From: Prosopocoilus inquinatus
Lineage: Eukaryota > Arthropoda > Insecta > Coleoptera > Lucanidae
Length of the DNA: 64,000 bases
Assembly (NCBI GenBank): GCA_036172665.1
Contig: CM069873.1
Span: 35,826,001-35,890,000 of the forward strand
Reading direction: 5' to 3'
The notes beneath the pieces are model-generated. The model saw only the letters and a list, made by a program, of their open reading frames with translations. It did no database searches and was not told the origin of the DNA. A program made the position numbers and the translations under genes. Positions 38,584-53,000 of the stretch are shown in pieces. Position 1 is the stretch's first letter; every line of letters begins with the position of its first letter.

Positions 38584-41500
38584 TGATGTATCTAATCGAT
38601 CCTTACTCATCTATCATGTTATTTGACGTTTCGATGGACTCCAGTAACTCTGATGTGAGATACGAAGTTTTTGGACGCAGCAGGAGCTGGAAATAGTCTT
38701 AAACGAAACAACACGTATTAGCGTTGTTCCTGTGATGTATCTAATCGATCCTTACTCACCTATCATGTTATTTGACGTTTGGATGGACTCCAGTAACTCT
38801 GATGTGAGATACAAAGTTCTCGGACGCAGCAGAAGCTCTAAATAGTTTTGAACGAAACAACACGTATTAGCGTTGTTCCTGTGATGTATCTAATCGATCC
38901 TTACTTATCTATCATGTTATTTGACGTTTGGATGGACTCCAGTAACTCTGATGTGAGATACAATATTTTCGGACGCAGCAGAAGCTGGAAATAGTTTTAA
39001 ACGAAACAACACGCATTAGCGTTGTTCCTGTGATGTATCTAATTGATCCTTACTTATCTACTATGTTATTTGACGTTTCGATGGACTCCAGTAACTCTGA
39101 TGTGAGAGACGAAATTTTCGAACGCAGTAGGAGCTGGAAATAGTTTTAAACGAAACAACACGCATTAGCGTTGTTCCTGTGATGTATCTAATCGATCCTT
39201 ACTCATCTATCATGTTATTTGACGTTTGAATGGACTCCAGTAACTCTGATGTGAGATACAAAGTTCTCGGACGCAGCAGAAGCTGGAAATAGTTTTGAAG
39301 GAAACAACACGTATTAGCGTTGTTCCTGTGATGTATCTAATCGATCCTTACTCATCTATCATGTTATTTGACGTTTGAATGGACTCCAGTAACTCTGATG
39401 TGAGATACAAAGTTCTCGGACGCAGCAGAAGCTGGAAATAGTTTTGAACGAAACAACACGCATTAGCGTTGTTCCTGTGATGTATCTAATCGATCCTTAC
39501 TTATCTACTATGTTATTTGACGTTTCGATGGACTCCAGTAACTCTGATGTGAGAGACGAAATTTTCGAACGCAGCAGAATCTGGAAATAGTTTTAAATGA
39601 AACAACACGCATTAGCGTTGTTCCTGTGATGTATCTAATCGATCCTTACTCATCTATCATGTTATTTGACGTTTCGATGGACTCTAGTAACTCTGATGTG
39701 AGATACGAAGTTTTTGGACGCAGCAGGAGCTGGAAATAGTTTTAAACGAAACAACACGTATTAGCGTTGTTCCTGTGATGTATCTAATCGATCCTTACTC
39801 ATCTATCATGTTATTTGACGTTTGGATGGACTCCAGTAACTCTGATGTGAGATACAAAGTTCTCGGACGCAGCAGAAGCTGGAAATAGTTTTGAACGAAA
39901 CAACACGTATTAGCGTTGTTCCTGTGATGTATCTAATCGATCCTTACTTATCTATCATGTTATTTGACGTTTGGATGGACTCCAGTAACTCTGATGTGAG
40001 ATACAAAATTTTCGGACGCAGCAGAAGCTGGAAATAGTTTTAAACGAAACAACACGTATTAGCGTTGTTCCTGTGATGTATCTAATCGATCCTTATTTAT
40101 CTATCATGTTATTTGACGTTTCGATGGACTCTAGTAACTCTGATGTAAGATACGAAGTTTTTGGGTGCAGCAGGAGCTGGAAATAGTTTTAAACGAAGCA
40201 ACACGTATTAGCGTTGTTCCTGTGATGTATCTAATAGATCCTTACTTAGCTACTATGTTATTTGACGTTTCGATGGACTCCAGTAACTCTAATGTGAGAT
40301 ACGAAATTTTCGGGCGCAGCAGAAGCTGGAAATAGTGTTAAACGAAACAACACGCATTAGCGTTGTTCCTGTGATGTATCTAATCGATCCTTACTCATCT
40401 ATCATGTTATTTGACGTTTCGATGGACTCCAGTAACTCTGATGTGAGATACAAAGTTTTCGGACGCAGCAGAAGCTGGAAATAGTTTTAAACGAAACAAC
40501 ACGCATTACCGTTGTTCCTGTGATGTATCTAATCGATCCTTACTCATCTATCATGTTATTTGGCGTCTCGATGGACTCCAGTAACTCTGATGTGAGATAC
40601 AAAGGTTTTGGACGCAGCAGGAGCTGGAAATAGTTTTAAACGAAACAACACGTATTAGCGTTGTTCCTGTGATGTATCTAATCGATCCTTATTTATTTAT
40701 CATGTTATTTGACGTATCGATGGACTCTAGTAACTCTGATGTGAGATACGAAGTTTTTGGTCGCAGCAGGAGCTGGAAATAGTTTTAAACTAAGCAACAC
40801 GTATTAGCGTTGTTCCTGTGATGTATCTAATAGATCCTTACTTAGCTACTATGTTATTTGACGTTTCGATGGACTCCAGTAACTCTAATGTGAGATACGA
40901 AATTTTCGGACGCAGCAGAAGCTGGAAATAGTTTTAAACGAAACAACACGCATTAGCGTTGTTCCTGTGATGTATGTAATCGATCCTTACTCATCTATTA
41001 TGTTATTTGACGTTTCGATGGACTCCAGTAACTCTAATGTGAGATACGAAATTTTCGGGCGCAGCAGAAGCTGGAAATAGTTTTAAACGAAACAACACGC
41101 ATTAGCGTTGTTCCTGTGATGTATCTAATCGATCCTTACTCATCTATCATGTTATTTGACGTTTCGATGGACTCTATTAACTCTGATGTGAGATACGAAG
41201 TTTTTGGACGCAGCAGGAGCTGGAAATAGTTTTAAATGAAACAACACGCATTAGCGTTGTTCCTGTGATGTATCTAATCGATCCTTACTCATCTATCATG
41301 TTATTTGGCGTTTCGATGGACTCCAGAAACTTTGATGTGAGATACGAAGTTCTCGGACGCAGCTGAAGCTGGAAATAGTCTTAAATGAAACAACACGTAC
41401 TAGCGTTGCTCTTGTGATATATCTAATCGATCCTTACTCATCTATCATGTTATTTGACGTTTGGATGGACTCCAGTAACTCTGATGTGATGTACAAAGTT

Positions 41501-43202
41501 TTCGGACGCAGCAGGAGCTGGAAATAGTTTTAAACGAAACAACACGTATTAGCGTTGTTCCTGTGATGTATCTAATCGATCCTTACTCATCTATCATATT
41601 ATTTGACGTTTGGATGGACTCCAGTAACTCTGATGTGAGATACAAAGTTCTCGGACGCAGCAGAAGCTGGAAATACTTTTGAACGAAACAACACGTACTA
41701 GCGCTGCTCTTGTGATATATCTAATCGATCCTTACTCATCTATCATGTTATTTGACGTTTGGATGGACTCCAGTAACTCTGATGTGATGTACAAAGTTTT
41801 CGGACGCAGCAGAAGCTGGAAATAGTTTTAACCGAAACAACACGTATTAGCGTTGTTCCTGTGATGTATCTAATCGATCCTTATTTATCTATCATGTTAT
41901 TTGACGTTTCGATGCACTCTAGTAACTCTGATGTGAGATACGAAGTTTTTGGACGCAGCAGGAGCTGGAAATAGTTTTAAACGAAACAATAAGTATTAGC
42001 GTTGTTCCTGTGATGTATCTAATAGATCCTTATTTATTTATCATGTTATTTGACGTATCGATGGACTGTAGTAACTCTGATGTGAGATAAGAAGTTTTTG
42101 GGCGCAGCAGGACCTGGAAATAGTTTTAAAGGAAGCAACACGTATTAGCGTTGTTCCTGTGATGTATCTAATAGATCCTTACTTAGCTACTATGTTATTT
42201 GACGTTTCGATGGACTCCAGTAACTCTAATGTGAGATACGAAATTTTCGGACGCAGCAGAAGCTGGAATTAGTTTTAAACGAAACAACACGCATTAGCGT
42301 TGTTCCTGTGATGTATGTAATCGATCCTTACTCATCTATCATGTTATTTGACGTTTCGATGGACTCCAGTAACTCTAATGTGAGATACGAAATTTTCGGG
42401 CGCAGCAGAAGCTGGAAATAGTGTTAAACGAAACAACACGCATTAACGTTGTTCCTGTGATGTATCTAATCGATCCTTACTCATCTATCATGTTATTTGA
42501 CGTTTCGATGGACTCCAGTATCTCTAATGTGAGATACGAAATTTTCGGACGCAGCAGAAGCTGGAAATAGTTTTAAACGAAACAGCACGCATTAGCGTTG
42601 TTCCTGTGATGTGTCTAATCGATCCTTACTCATCTATAATGTTATTTGACGTTTCGATGGACTCTAGTAACTCTGATGTGAGATACGAAGTTTTTGGACG
42701 CAGCAGGAGCTGGAAATAGTTTTAAACGAAGCAACACGTATTAGCGTTGTTCCTGTGATGTATCTAATCGATCCTTACTCATCTATCATTTTATTTGACG
42801 TTTGGATATACTACAGTAACTCTGATGTGAGATACAAAGTTTACGGACGCAGCAGAAGCTGGAAATAGTTTTAAACGAAACAACACGCATTACCGTTGTT
42901 CCTGTGATGTATCTAATCGATCCTTACTCATCTATCATGTTATTTGGCGTTTCGATGGACTCCAGTAACTCTGATGTGAGATACAAAGTTCTCGGACGCA
43001 GCTGAAACTAGAAATAGTCTTAAACGAAACAACACGCATTAGCGTTGTTCCTGTGATGTATTTAATCGATCCTTACTCATCTATCATGTTATTTGACGTT
43101 TGAATGGACTCCAGTAACTCTGATGTGAGATACAAAGCTCTCGGACGCAGCAGAAGCTGGAAATACTTTTAAACGAAACAACACGCATTAGCGTTGTTCC
43201 TG

Positions 43203-43351
43203 TGATGTATCTAATCGATCCTTACTCATCTATCATTATATTTGACGTTTGGATGGACTACAGTAACTCTGATGTGAGATACAAAGTTTTCGGACGCAGC
43301 AGAAGCTGGAAATAGATTTAAACGAAACAACACGCATTAGCGTTGTTCCTG
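43203..43351. repeat. Fusion monomer, copy inside the 4-monomer insertion
   Basis: Same 'gactacag' plus 'agatttaaac' fusion as 38435-38583. It is followed by a repeat of the 'tatttaatcg / ttgaatgg / aaagctctcgg' monomer, a form also present immediately upstream at 43054-43202. The insertion therefore borrowed from the region near the 18-kb block edge. Confidence 0.7.
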
Positions 43352-43500
43352 TGATGTATTTAATCGATCCTTACTCATCTATCACGTTATTTGACGTTTG
43401 AATGGACTCCAGTAACTCTGATGTGAGATACAAAGCTCTCGGACGCAGCAGAAGCTGGAAATACTTTTAAACGAAACAACACGCATTAGCGTTGTTCCTG

Positions 43501-43947
43501 TGATGTATCTAATCGATCCTTACTCATCTATCATTATATTTGACGTTTGGATGGACTACAGTAACTCTGATGTGAGATACGAAGTTTTTGGACGCAGCAG
43601 GAGCTGGAAATAGTTTTAAACGAAACAATAAGTATTAGCGTTGTTCCTGTGATGTATCTAATAGATCCTTATTTATTTATCATGTTATTTGACGTATCGA
43701 TGGACTGTAGTAACTCTGATGTGAGATAAGAAGTTTTTGGGCGCAGCAGGACCTGGAAATAGTTTTAAAGGAAGCAACACGTATTAGCGTTGTTCCTGTG
43801 ATGTATCTAATAGATCCTTACTTAGCTACTATGTTATTTGACGTTTCGATGGACTCCAGTAACTCTATTGTTAGATACGAAATTTTCGGACGCAGCAGAT
43901 GCTGGAAATAGTTTTAAACGAAACAACACGCATTAGCATTGTTCCTG
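43501..43947. repeat. Patchwork insertion with two hybrid monomers
   Basis: Monomer 43501-43649 starts as 'tcattatattt / gactacag' and finishes as 'gaagtttttgg / aggagctgg / caataagtattag', the form at about 41940-41998. It is followed by a copy of the 'gactgtag / gagataagaag / aggacctgg' monomer. Then monomer 43799-43947 starts as 'tagatccttacttagctac' and finishes as 'tctattgttag / agatgctgg'. Both hybrids change identity within the shared middle of the monomer. Together with 43203-43500 they add exactly four monomers relative to copy 1. Confidence 0.75.
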
Positions 43948-46351
43948 TGATGTATCTAATCGATCCTTACTCATCTATCATGTTATTTGGCGTTTCGATG
44001 GACTCCAGTAACTTTGATGTGAGATACGAAGTTCTCGGACGCAGCTGAAGCTGGAAATAGTTTTAAATGAAACAACACGTATTAGCGTTGTTCCTGTGAT
44101 GTATCTAATCGATTCTTACTCATCTGTCATGTTATTTGACGTTTGGATGGACTCCAGTAACTCTGATGTGAGATACAAAGTATTCGGACGCAGCAGAAGC
44201 TCGAGATAGTTTTAAACGATACAACACGCATTAGCGTTGTTCCTGTGATGTATCTAATCGATCCTTACTCATCTATCAGGTTATTTGATGTTTCGATGGA
44301 CTCTAGTAACTCTGATGTGAGATACGAAGTTTTTGGACGCAGCAGGAGCTGGAAATAGTTTTAAACGAAACAACACGTATTAGCGTTGTTCCTGTGATGT
44401 ATCTAATCGATCCTTATTTATCTATCATGTTATTTGACGTATCGATGGACTCTAGTAACTCTGATGTGACATACGAAGTTTTTGGGCGCAGCAGGAGCTG
44501 GAAATAGTTTTAAAAGAAGCAACACGTATTAGCGTTGTTCCTGTGATGTATCTAATCGATCCTTACTTAGCTACTATGTTATTTGACGTTTCGATGGACT
44601 CCAGTAACTCTAATGTGAGATACGAAATTTTCGGACGCAGCAGAAGCTGGAAATAGTTTTAAACGAAACAACACGCATTAGCGTTGTTCCTGTGATGTAT
44701 CTAATCGATCCTTACTCATCTATCATGATATTTGACGTTTGAATGGACTCCAGTAACTCTGATGTGAGATACAAAGTTCTCGGACGCAGCAGAAGCTGGA
44801 AATACTTTTAAACGAAACAACACGCATTAGCGTTGTTCCTGTGATGTATCTAATCGATCCTTACTCATCTATCATTATATTTGACGTTTGGATGTACTAC
44901 AGTAACTCTGATGTGAGATACAAAGTTTACGGACGCAGCAGAAGTTGGAAATAGTTTTAATCGAAACAACACGCATTAGCGTTGTCCCTGTGATGTATCT
45001 AATCGATCCTTACTCATCTATCATGTTATTTGGCGTCTCGATGGACTCCAGTAACTCTGATGTGAGATACAAAGTTTTCGGACGCAGCAGAAGCTGGAAA
45101 TAGTTTTAAACGAAACAACACGCATTAGCGTTGTTCCTGTGATGTATCTAATCGATCCTTACTCATCTATCATGTTATTTGGCGTTTCGATGGACTCCAG
45201 AAACTTTGATGTGAGATACGAAGTTCTCGGACGCAGCTGAAGCTGGAAATAGTTTTAAATGAAACAACACGTACTAGCGTTGTTCCTGTGATATATCTAA
45301 TCGATCCTTACTCATCTATCATGTTATTTGGCGTTTCGATGGACTCCAGAAACTTTGATGTGAGATACGAAGTTCTCGGACGCAGCTGAAGCTGGAAATA
45401 GTTTTAAATGAAACAACACGTACTAGCGTTGTTCCTGTGATGTATCTAATCGATCCTTACTCATCTATCATGTTGTTTGGCGTCTCGATGGACTCCAGTA
45501 ACTCTGATGTGAGATACGAAGTTTTTGGACGCAGCAGGAGCTGGAAATAGTTTTAAACGAAACAACACGCATTAGCGTTGTTCCTGTGATGTATCTAATC
45601 GATCCTTACTCATCTATCATGTTATTTGGCGTCTCGATGGACTCCAGTAACTCTGATGTGAGATACAAAGTTTTCGGACGCAGCAGAAGCTGGAAATAGT
45701 TTTAAACGAAACAACACGCATTAGCGTTATTCCTGTGATGTATCTAATCGATCCTTACTCATCTATCATGTTATTTGGCGTTTCGATGGACTCCAGAAAC
45801 TTTGATGTGAGATACGAAGTTCTCGGACGCAGCTGAAGCTGGAAATAGTTTTAAATGAAACAACACGTACTAGCGTTGTTCCTGTGATATATCTAATCGA
45901 TCCTTACTCATCTATCATGTTATTTGGCGTTTCGATGGACTCCAGAAACTTTGATGTGAGATACGAAGTTCTCGGACGCAGCAGAAGCTGGAAATACTTT
46001 TAAACGAAACAACACGCATTAGCGTTGTTCCTGTGATGTATCTAATCGATCCTTACTCATCTATCATGTTATTTGGCGTCACGATGGACTCCAGTAACTC
46101 TGATGTGAGGTACAAAGTTTTCGGACGCAGCAGAAGCTGGAAATAGTTTTAAAGGAAACAACACGCATTAGCGTTGTTCCTGTGATGTATCTAATGGATC
46201 CTTACTCATCTATCATGTTATTTGACGTTTCGATGGACTCTAGTAACTCTGATGTGAGATACGAAGTTTTTGGACGCAGCAGGAGCTGGAAATAGTTTTA
46301 AACGAAACAACACGTATTAGCGTTGTTCCTGTGATGTATCTAATCGATCCT

Positions 46352-49300
46352 TATTTATTTATCATGTTATTTGACGTATCGATGGACTGTAGTAACTCTG
46401 ATGTGAGATAAGAAGTTTTTGGGCGCAGCAGGACCTGGAAATAGTTTTAAAGGAAGCAAGACGTATTAGCGTTGTTCCTGTGATGTATCTAATAGATCCT
46501 TACTTAGCTACTATGTTATTTGACGTTTCGATGGACTCCAGTAACTCTAATGTGAGATACGAAATTTTCGGACGCAGCAGAAGCTGGAATTAGTTTTAAA
46601 CGAAACAACACGCATTAGCGTTGTTCCTGTGATGTATGTAATCGATCCTTACTCATCTATCATGTTATTTGACGTTTCGATGGACTCCAGTAACTCTAAT
46701 GTGAGATACGAAATTTTCGGGCGCAGCAGAAGCTGGAAATAGTGTTAAACGAAACAACACGCATTAACGTTGTTCCTGTGATGTATCTAATCGATCCTTA
46801 CTCATCTATCATGTTATTTGACGTTTCGATGGACTCCAGTATCTCTAATGTGAGATACGAAATTTTCGGACGCAGCAGAAGCTGGAAATAGTTTTAAACG
46901 AAACAGCACGCATTAGCGTTGTTCCTGTGATGTGTCTAATCGATCCTTACTCATCTATCATGTTATTTGACGTTTCGATGGACTCTAGTAACTCTGATGT
47001 GAGATACGAAGTTTTTGGACGCAGCAGGAGCTGGAAATAGTTTTAAACGAAGCAACACGTATTAGCGTTGTTCCTGTGATGTATCTAATCGATCCTTACT
47101 CATCTATCATTTTATTTGACGTTTGGATATACTACAGTAACTCTGATGTGAGATACAAAGTTTACGGACGCAGCAGAAGCTGGAAATAGTTTTAAACGAA
47201 ACAACACGCATTACCGTTGTTCCTGTGATGTATCTAATCGATCCTTACTCATCTATCATGTTATTTGGCGTTTCGATGGACTCCAGTAACTCTGATGTGA
47301 GATACAAAGTTCTCGGACGCAGCTGAAACTAGAAATAGTCTTAAACGAAACAACACGCATTAGCGTTGTTCCTGTGATGTATTTAATCGATCCTTACTCA
47401 TCTATCATGTTATTTGACGTTTGAATGGACTCCAGTAACTCTGATGTGAGATACAAAGTTCTCGGACGCAGCAGAAGCTGGAAATACTTTTAAACGAAAC
47501 AACACGCATTAGCGTTGTTCTTGTGATGTATCTAATCGATCCTTACTCATCTATCATGTTATTTGACGTTTCGATGGACTCCAGTAACTCTATTGTTAGA
47601 TACGAAATTTTCGGACGCAGCAGATGCTGGAAATAGTTTTAAACGAAACAACACGCATTAGCATTGTTCCTGTGATGTATCTAATCGATCCTTACTCATC
47701 TATCATGTTATTTGGCGTTTCGATGGACTCCAGTAACTTTGATGTGAGATACGAAGTTCTCGGACGCAGCTGAAGCTGGAAATAGTTTTAAATGAAACAA
47801 CACGTATTAGCGTTGTTCCTGTGATGTATCTAATCGATTCTTACTCATCTGTCATGTTATTTGACGTTTGGATGGACTCCAGTAACTCTGATGTGAGATA
47901 CAAAGTATTCGGACGCAGCAGAAGCTCGAGATAGTTTTAAACGATACAACACGCATTAGCGTTGTTCCTGTGATGTATCTAATCGATCCTTACTCATCTA
48001 TCAGGTTATTTGATGTTTCGATGGACTCTAGTAACTCTGATGTGAGATACGAAGTTTTTGGACGCAGCAGGAGCTGGAAATAGTTTTAAACGAAACAACA
48101 CGTATTAGCGTTGTTCCTGTGATGTATCTAATCGATCCTTATTTATCTATCATGTTATTTGACGTATCGATGGACTCTAGTAACTCTGATGTGACATACG
48201 AAGTTTTTGGGCGCAGCAGGAGCTGGAAATAGTTTTAAAAGAAGCAACACGTATTAGCGTTGTTCCTGTGATGTATCTAATCGATCCTTACTTAGCTACT
48301 ATGTTATTTGACGTTTCGATGGACTCCAGTAACTCTAATGTGAGATACGAAATTTTCGGACGCAGCAGAAGCTGGAAATAGTTTTAAACGAAACAACACG
48401 CATTAGCGTTGTTCCTGTGATGTATCTAATCGATCCTTACTCATCTATCATGATATTTGACGTTTGAATGGACTCCAGTAACTCTGATGTGAGATACAAA
48501 GTTCTCGGACGCAGCAGAAGCTGGAAATACTTTTAAACGAAACAACACGCATTAGCGTTGTTCCTGTGATGTATCTAATCGATCCTTACTCATCTATCAT
48601 TATATTTGACGTTTGGATGTACTACAGTAACTCTGATGTGAGATACAAAGTTTACGGACGCAGCAGAAGTTGGAAATAGTTTTAATCGAAACAACACGCA
48701 TTAGCGTTGTCCCTGTGATGTATCTAATCGATCCTTACTCATCTATCATGTTATTTGGCGTCTCGATGGACTCCAGTAACTCTGATGTGAGATACAAAGT
48801 TTTCGGACGCAGCAGAAGCTGGAAATAGTTTTAAACGAAACAACACGCATTAGCGTTGTTCCTGTGATGTATCTAATCGATCCTTACTCATCTATCATGT
48901 TATTTGGCGTTTCGATGGACTCCAGAAACTTTGATGTGAGATACGAAGTTCTCGGACGCAGCTGAAGCTGGAAATAGTTTTAAATGAAACAACACGTACT
49001 AGCGTTGTTCCTGTGATATATCTAATCGATCCTTACTCATCTATCATGTTATTTGGCGTTTCGATGGACTCCAGAAACTTTGATGTGAGATACGAAGTTC
49101 TCGGACGCAGCTGAAGCTGGAAATAGTTTTAAATGAAACAACACGTACTAGCGTTGTTCCTGTGATGTATCTAATCGATCCTTACTCATCTATCATGTTG
49201 TTTGGCGTCTCGATGGACTCCAGTAACTCTGATGTGAGATACGAAGTTTTTGGACGCAGCAGGAGCTGGAAATAGTTTAAAACGAAACAACACGCATTAG

Positions 49301-49763
49301 CGTTGTTCCTGTGATGTATCTAATCGATCCTTACTCATCTATCATGTTATTTGGCGTCTCGATGGACTCCAGTAACTCTGATGTGAGATACAAAGTTTTC
49401 GGACGCAGCAGAAGCTGGAAATAGTTTTAAACGAAACAACACGCATTAGCGTTGTTCCTGTGATGTATCTAATCGATCCTTACTCATCTATCATGTTATT
49501 TGGCGTTTCGATGGACTCCAGAAACTTTGATGTGAGATACGAATTTCTCGGACGCAGCTGAAGCTGGAAATAGTTTTAAATGAAACAACACGTACTAGCG
49601 TTGTTCCTGTGATATATCTAATCGATCCTTACTCATCTATCATGTTATTTGGCGTTTCGATGGACTCCAGAAACTTTGATGTGAGATACGAAGTTCTCGG
49701 ACGCAGCAGAAGCTGGAAATACTTTTAAACGAAACAACACGCATTAGCGTTGTTCCTGTGATG
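46352..49763. repeat. Second long-period unit in copy 2
   Basis: Equivalent of 27725-31137, offset 18623 and without length change. It carries the same monomer order and the rare forms 'gtttaaaacg' (about 49275) and 'gctcgagatag' (about 47925). A private change is 'acgaatttctcgg' at about 49541. Confidence 0.85.
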
Positions 49764-50086
49764 TATCTAATCGATCCTTACTCATCTATCATGTTATTTG
49801 GCGTCTCGATGGACTCCAGTAACTCTGATGTGAGGTACAAAGTTTTCGGACGCAGCAGAAGCTGGAAATAGTTTTAAATGAAACAACACGCATTAGCGTT
49901 GTTCCTGTGATGTATCTAATGGATCCTTACTCATCTATCATGTTATTTGACGTTTCGATGGACTCTAGTAACTCTGATGTGAGATACGAAGTTTTTGGAC
50001 GCAGCAGGAGCTGGAAATAGTTTTAAACGAAACAACACGTATTAGCGTTGTTCCTGTGATGTATCTAATCGATCCTTACTCATTTA

Positions 50087-53000
50087 TCATTATATTTGAC
50101 GTTTGGATGGACTACAGTAACTCTGATGTGAGATACAAAGTTTACGGACGCAGCAGAAGCTGGAAATAGTTTTAAACGAAACAACACGCATTACCGTTGT
50201 TCCTGTGATGTATCTAATCGATCCTTACTCATCTATCATTTTATTTGACGTTTGAATGGACTCCAGTAACTCTGATGTGAGATACAAAGTTCTCGGACGC
50301 AGCAGAAGCTGGAAATACTTTTAAACGAAACAACACGCATTAGCGTTGTTCCTGTGATGTATCTAATCGATCCTTACTCATCTATCATTATATTTGACGT
50401 TTGGATGGACTACAGTAATTCTGATGTGAGATACAAAGTTTACGGACGCAGCAGAAGCTGGAAATAGTTTTAATCGAAACAACACGCATTAGCGTTGTTC
50501 CTGTGATGTATCTAATCGATCCTTACTCATTTATCATGTTATTTGGCGTCTCGATGGACTCCAGTAACTCTGATGTGAGATACAAAGTTTTCGGACGCAG
50601 CAGAAGCTGGAAATAGATTTAAACGAAACAACACGCATTAGCGTTGTTCCTGTGATGTATCTAATCGATCCTTACTCATCTATCATGTTATTTGGCGTTT
50701 CGATGGACTCCAGAAACTTTGATGTGAGATACGAAGTTCTCGGACGCAGCTGAAGCTGGAAATAGTTTTAAATGAAACAACACGTACTAGCGTTGTTCCT
50801 GTGATATATCTAATCGATCCTTACTCATCTATCATGTTATTTGACGTTTCGATGGACTCTAGTAACTCTGATGTGAGATACGAAATTTTCGATCGTAGCA
50901 GAATCTGGAAATAGTTTTAAATGAAACAACACGCATTAGCGTTGTTCCTGTGATGTATCTAATGGATCCTTACTCATCTATCATGTTATTTGACGTTTCG
51001 ATGGACTCTAGTATCTCTGATGTGAGATACGAAGTTTTTGGACGCAGCAGGAGCTGGAAATAGTTTTAAACGAAACAACACGTATTAGCGTTGTTCCTGT
51101 GATGTATCTAATCGATCCTTACTCATCTATCATGTTATTTGACGTTTGGATGGACTCCAGTAACTCTGATGTGAGATACAATGTTCTCGGACGCAGCAGA
51201 AGCTGGAAATAGTTTTGAACGAAACAACACGTATTAGCGTTGTTCCTGTGATGTATCTAATCGATCCTTACTCATCTATCATGTTATTTGACGTTTGGAT
51301 AGACTCCAGTAACTCTGATGTGAGATACAAAGTATTCGGACGCAGCAGAAGCTGGAAATAGTTTTAAACGAAACAACACGCATTAGCGTTGTTCCTGTGA
51401 TGTATCTAATCGATCCTTACTCATCTATCATGTTATTTGGCGTTTCGATGGACTCCAGAAACTCTGATGTGAGATAAAAAGTTCTCGGACGCAGCAGAAG
51501 CTGGAAATAGTTTTGAACGAAACAACACGCATTAGCGTTGTTCCTGTGATGTATCTAATCGATCCTTACTCATCTATCATTATATTTGACGTTTGGATGG
51601 ACTACAGTAACTCTGATGTGAGATACAAAGTTTACGGACGCAGCAGAAGCTGGAAATAGTTTTAAACGAAACAACACGCATTACCGTTGTTCCTGTGATG
51701 TATCTAATCGATCCTTACTCATCTATCATTTTATTTGACGTTTGAATGGACTCCAGTAACTCTGATGTGAGATACAAAGTTCTCGGACGCAGCAGAAGCT
51801 GGAAATACTTTTAAACGAAACAACACGCATTAGCGTTGTTCCTGTGATGTATCTAATCGATCCTTACTCATCTATCATTATATTTGACGTTTGGATGGAC
51901 TACAGTAATTCTGATGTGAGATACAAAGTTTACGGACGCAGCAGAAGCTGGAAATAGTTTTAATCGAAACAACACGCATTAGCGTTGTTCCTGTGATGTA
52001 TCTAATCGATCCTTACTCATTTATCATGTTATTTGGCGTCTCGATGGACTCCAGTAACTCTGATGTGAGATACAAAGTTTTCGGACGCAGCAGAAGCTGG
52101 AAATAGATTTAAACGAAACAACACGCATTAGCGTTGTTCCTGTGATGTATCTAATCGATCCTTACTCATCTATCATGTTATTTGGCGTTTCGATGGACTC
52201 CAGAAACTTTGATGTGAGATACGAAGTTCTCGGACGCAGCTGAAGCTGGAAATAGTTTTAAATGAAACAACACGTACTAGCGTTGTTCCTGTGATATATC
52301 TAATCGATCCTTACTCATCTATCATGTTATTTGACGTTTCGATGGACTCTAGTAACTCTGATGTGAGATACGAAATTTTCGATCGTAGCAGAATCTGGAA
52401 ATAGTTTTAAATGAAACAACACGCATTAGCGTTGTTCCTGTGATGTATCTAATGGATCCTTACTCATCTATCATGTTATTTGACGTTTCGATGGACTCTA
52501 GTATCTCTGATGTGAGATACGAAGTTTTTGGACGCAGCAGGAGCTGGAAATAGTTTTAAACGAAACAACACGTATTAGCGTTGTTCCTGTGATGTATCTA
52601 ATCGATCCTTACTCATCTATCATGTTATTTGACGTTTGGATGGACTCCAGTAACTCTGATGTGAGATACAATGTTCTCGGACGCAGCAGAAGCTGGAAAT
52701 AGTTTTGAACGAAACAACACGTATTAGCGTTGTTCCTGTGATGTATCTAATCGATCCTTACTCATCTATCATGTTATTTGACGTTTGGATAGACTCCAGT
52801 AACTCTGATGTGAGATACAAAGTATTCGGACGCAGCAGAAGCTGGAAATAGTTTTAAACGAAACAACACGCATTAGCGTTGTTCCTGTGATGTATCTAAT
52901 CGATCTTTACTCATCTATCATGTTATTTGGCGTTTCGATGGACTCCAGAAACTCTGATGTGAGATAAAAAGTTCTCGGACGCAGCAGAAGCTGGAAATAG

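Larger units (their letters stand above)
42027..46351. repeat. Expanded long-period unit in copy 2 (29 monomers)
   Basis: Equivalent of 24000-27724, but the 'gagataagaag' marker recurs at 42088, 43727 and 46409, spacings of 11 and 18 monomers (29 in all, versus 25 in copy 1). The extra four monomers and the extra marker at 43727 come from the mosaic insertion at about 43190-43860. Confidence 0.85.
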
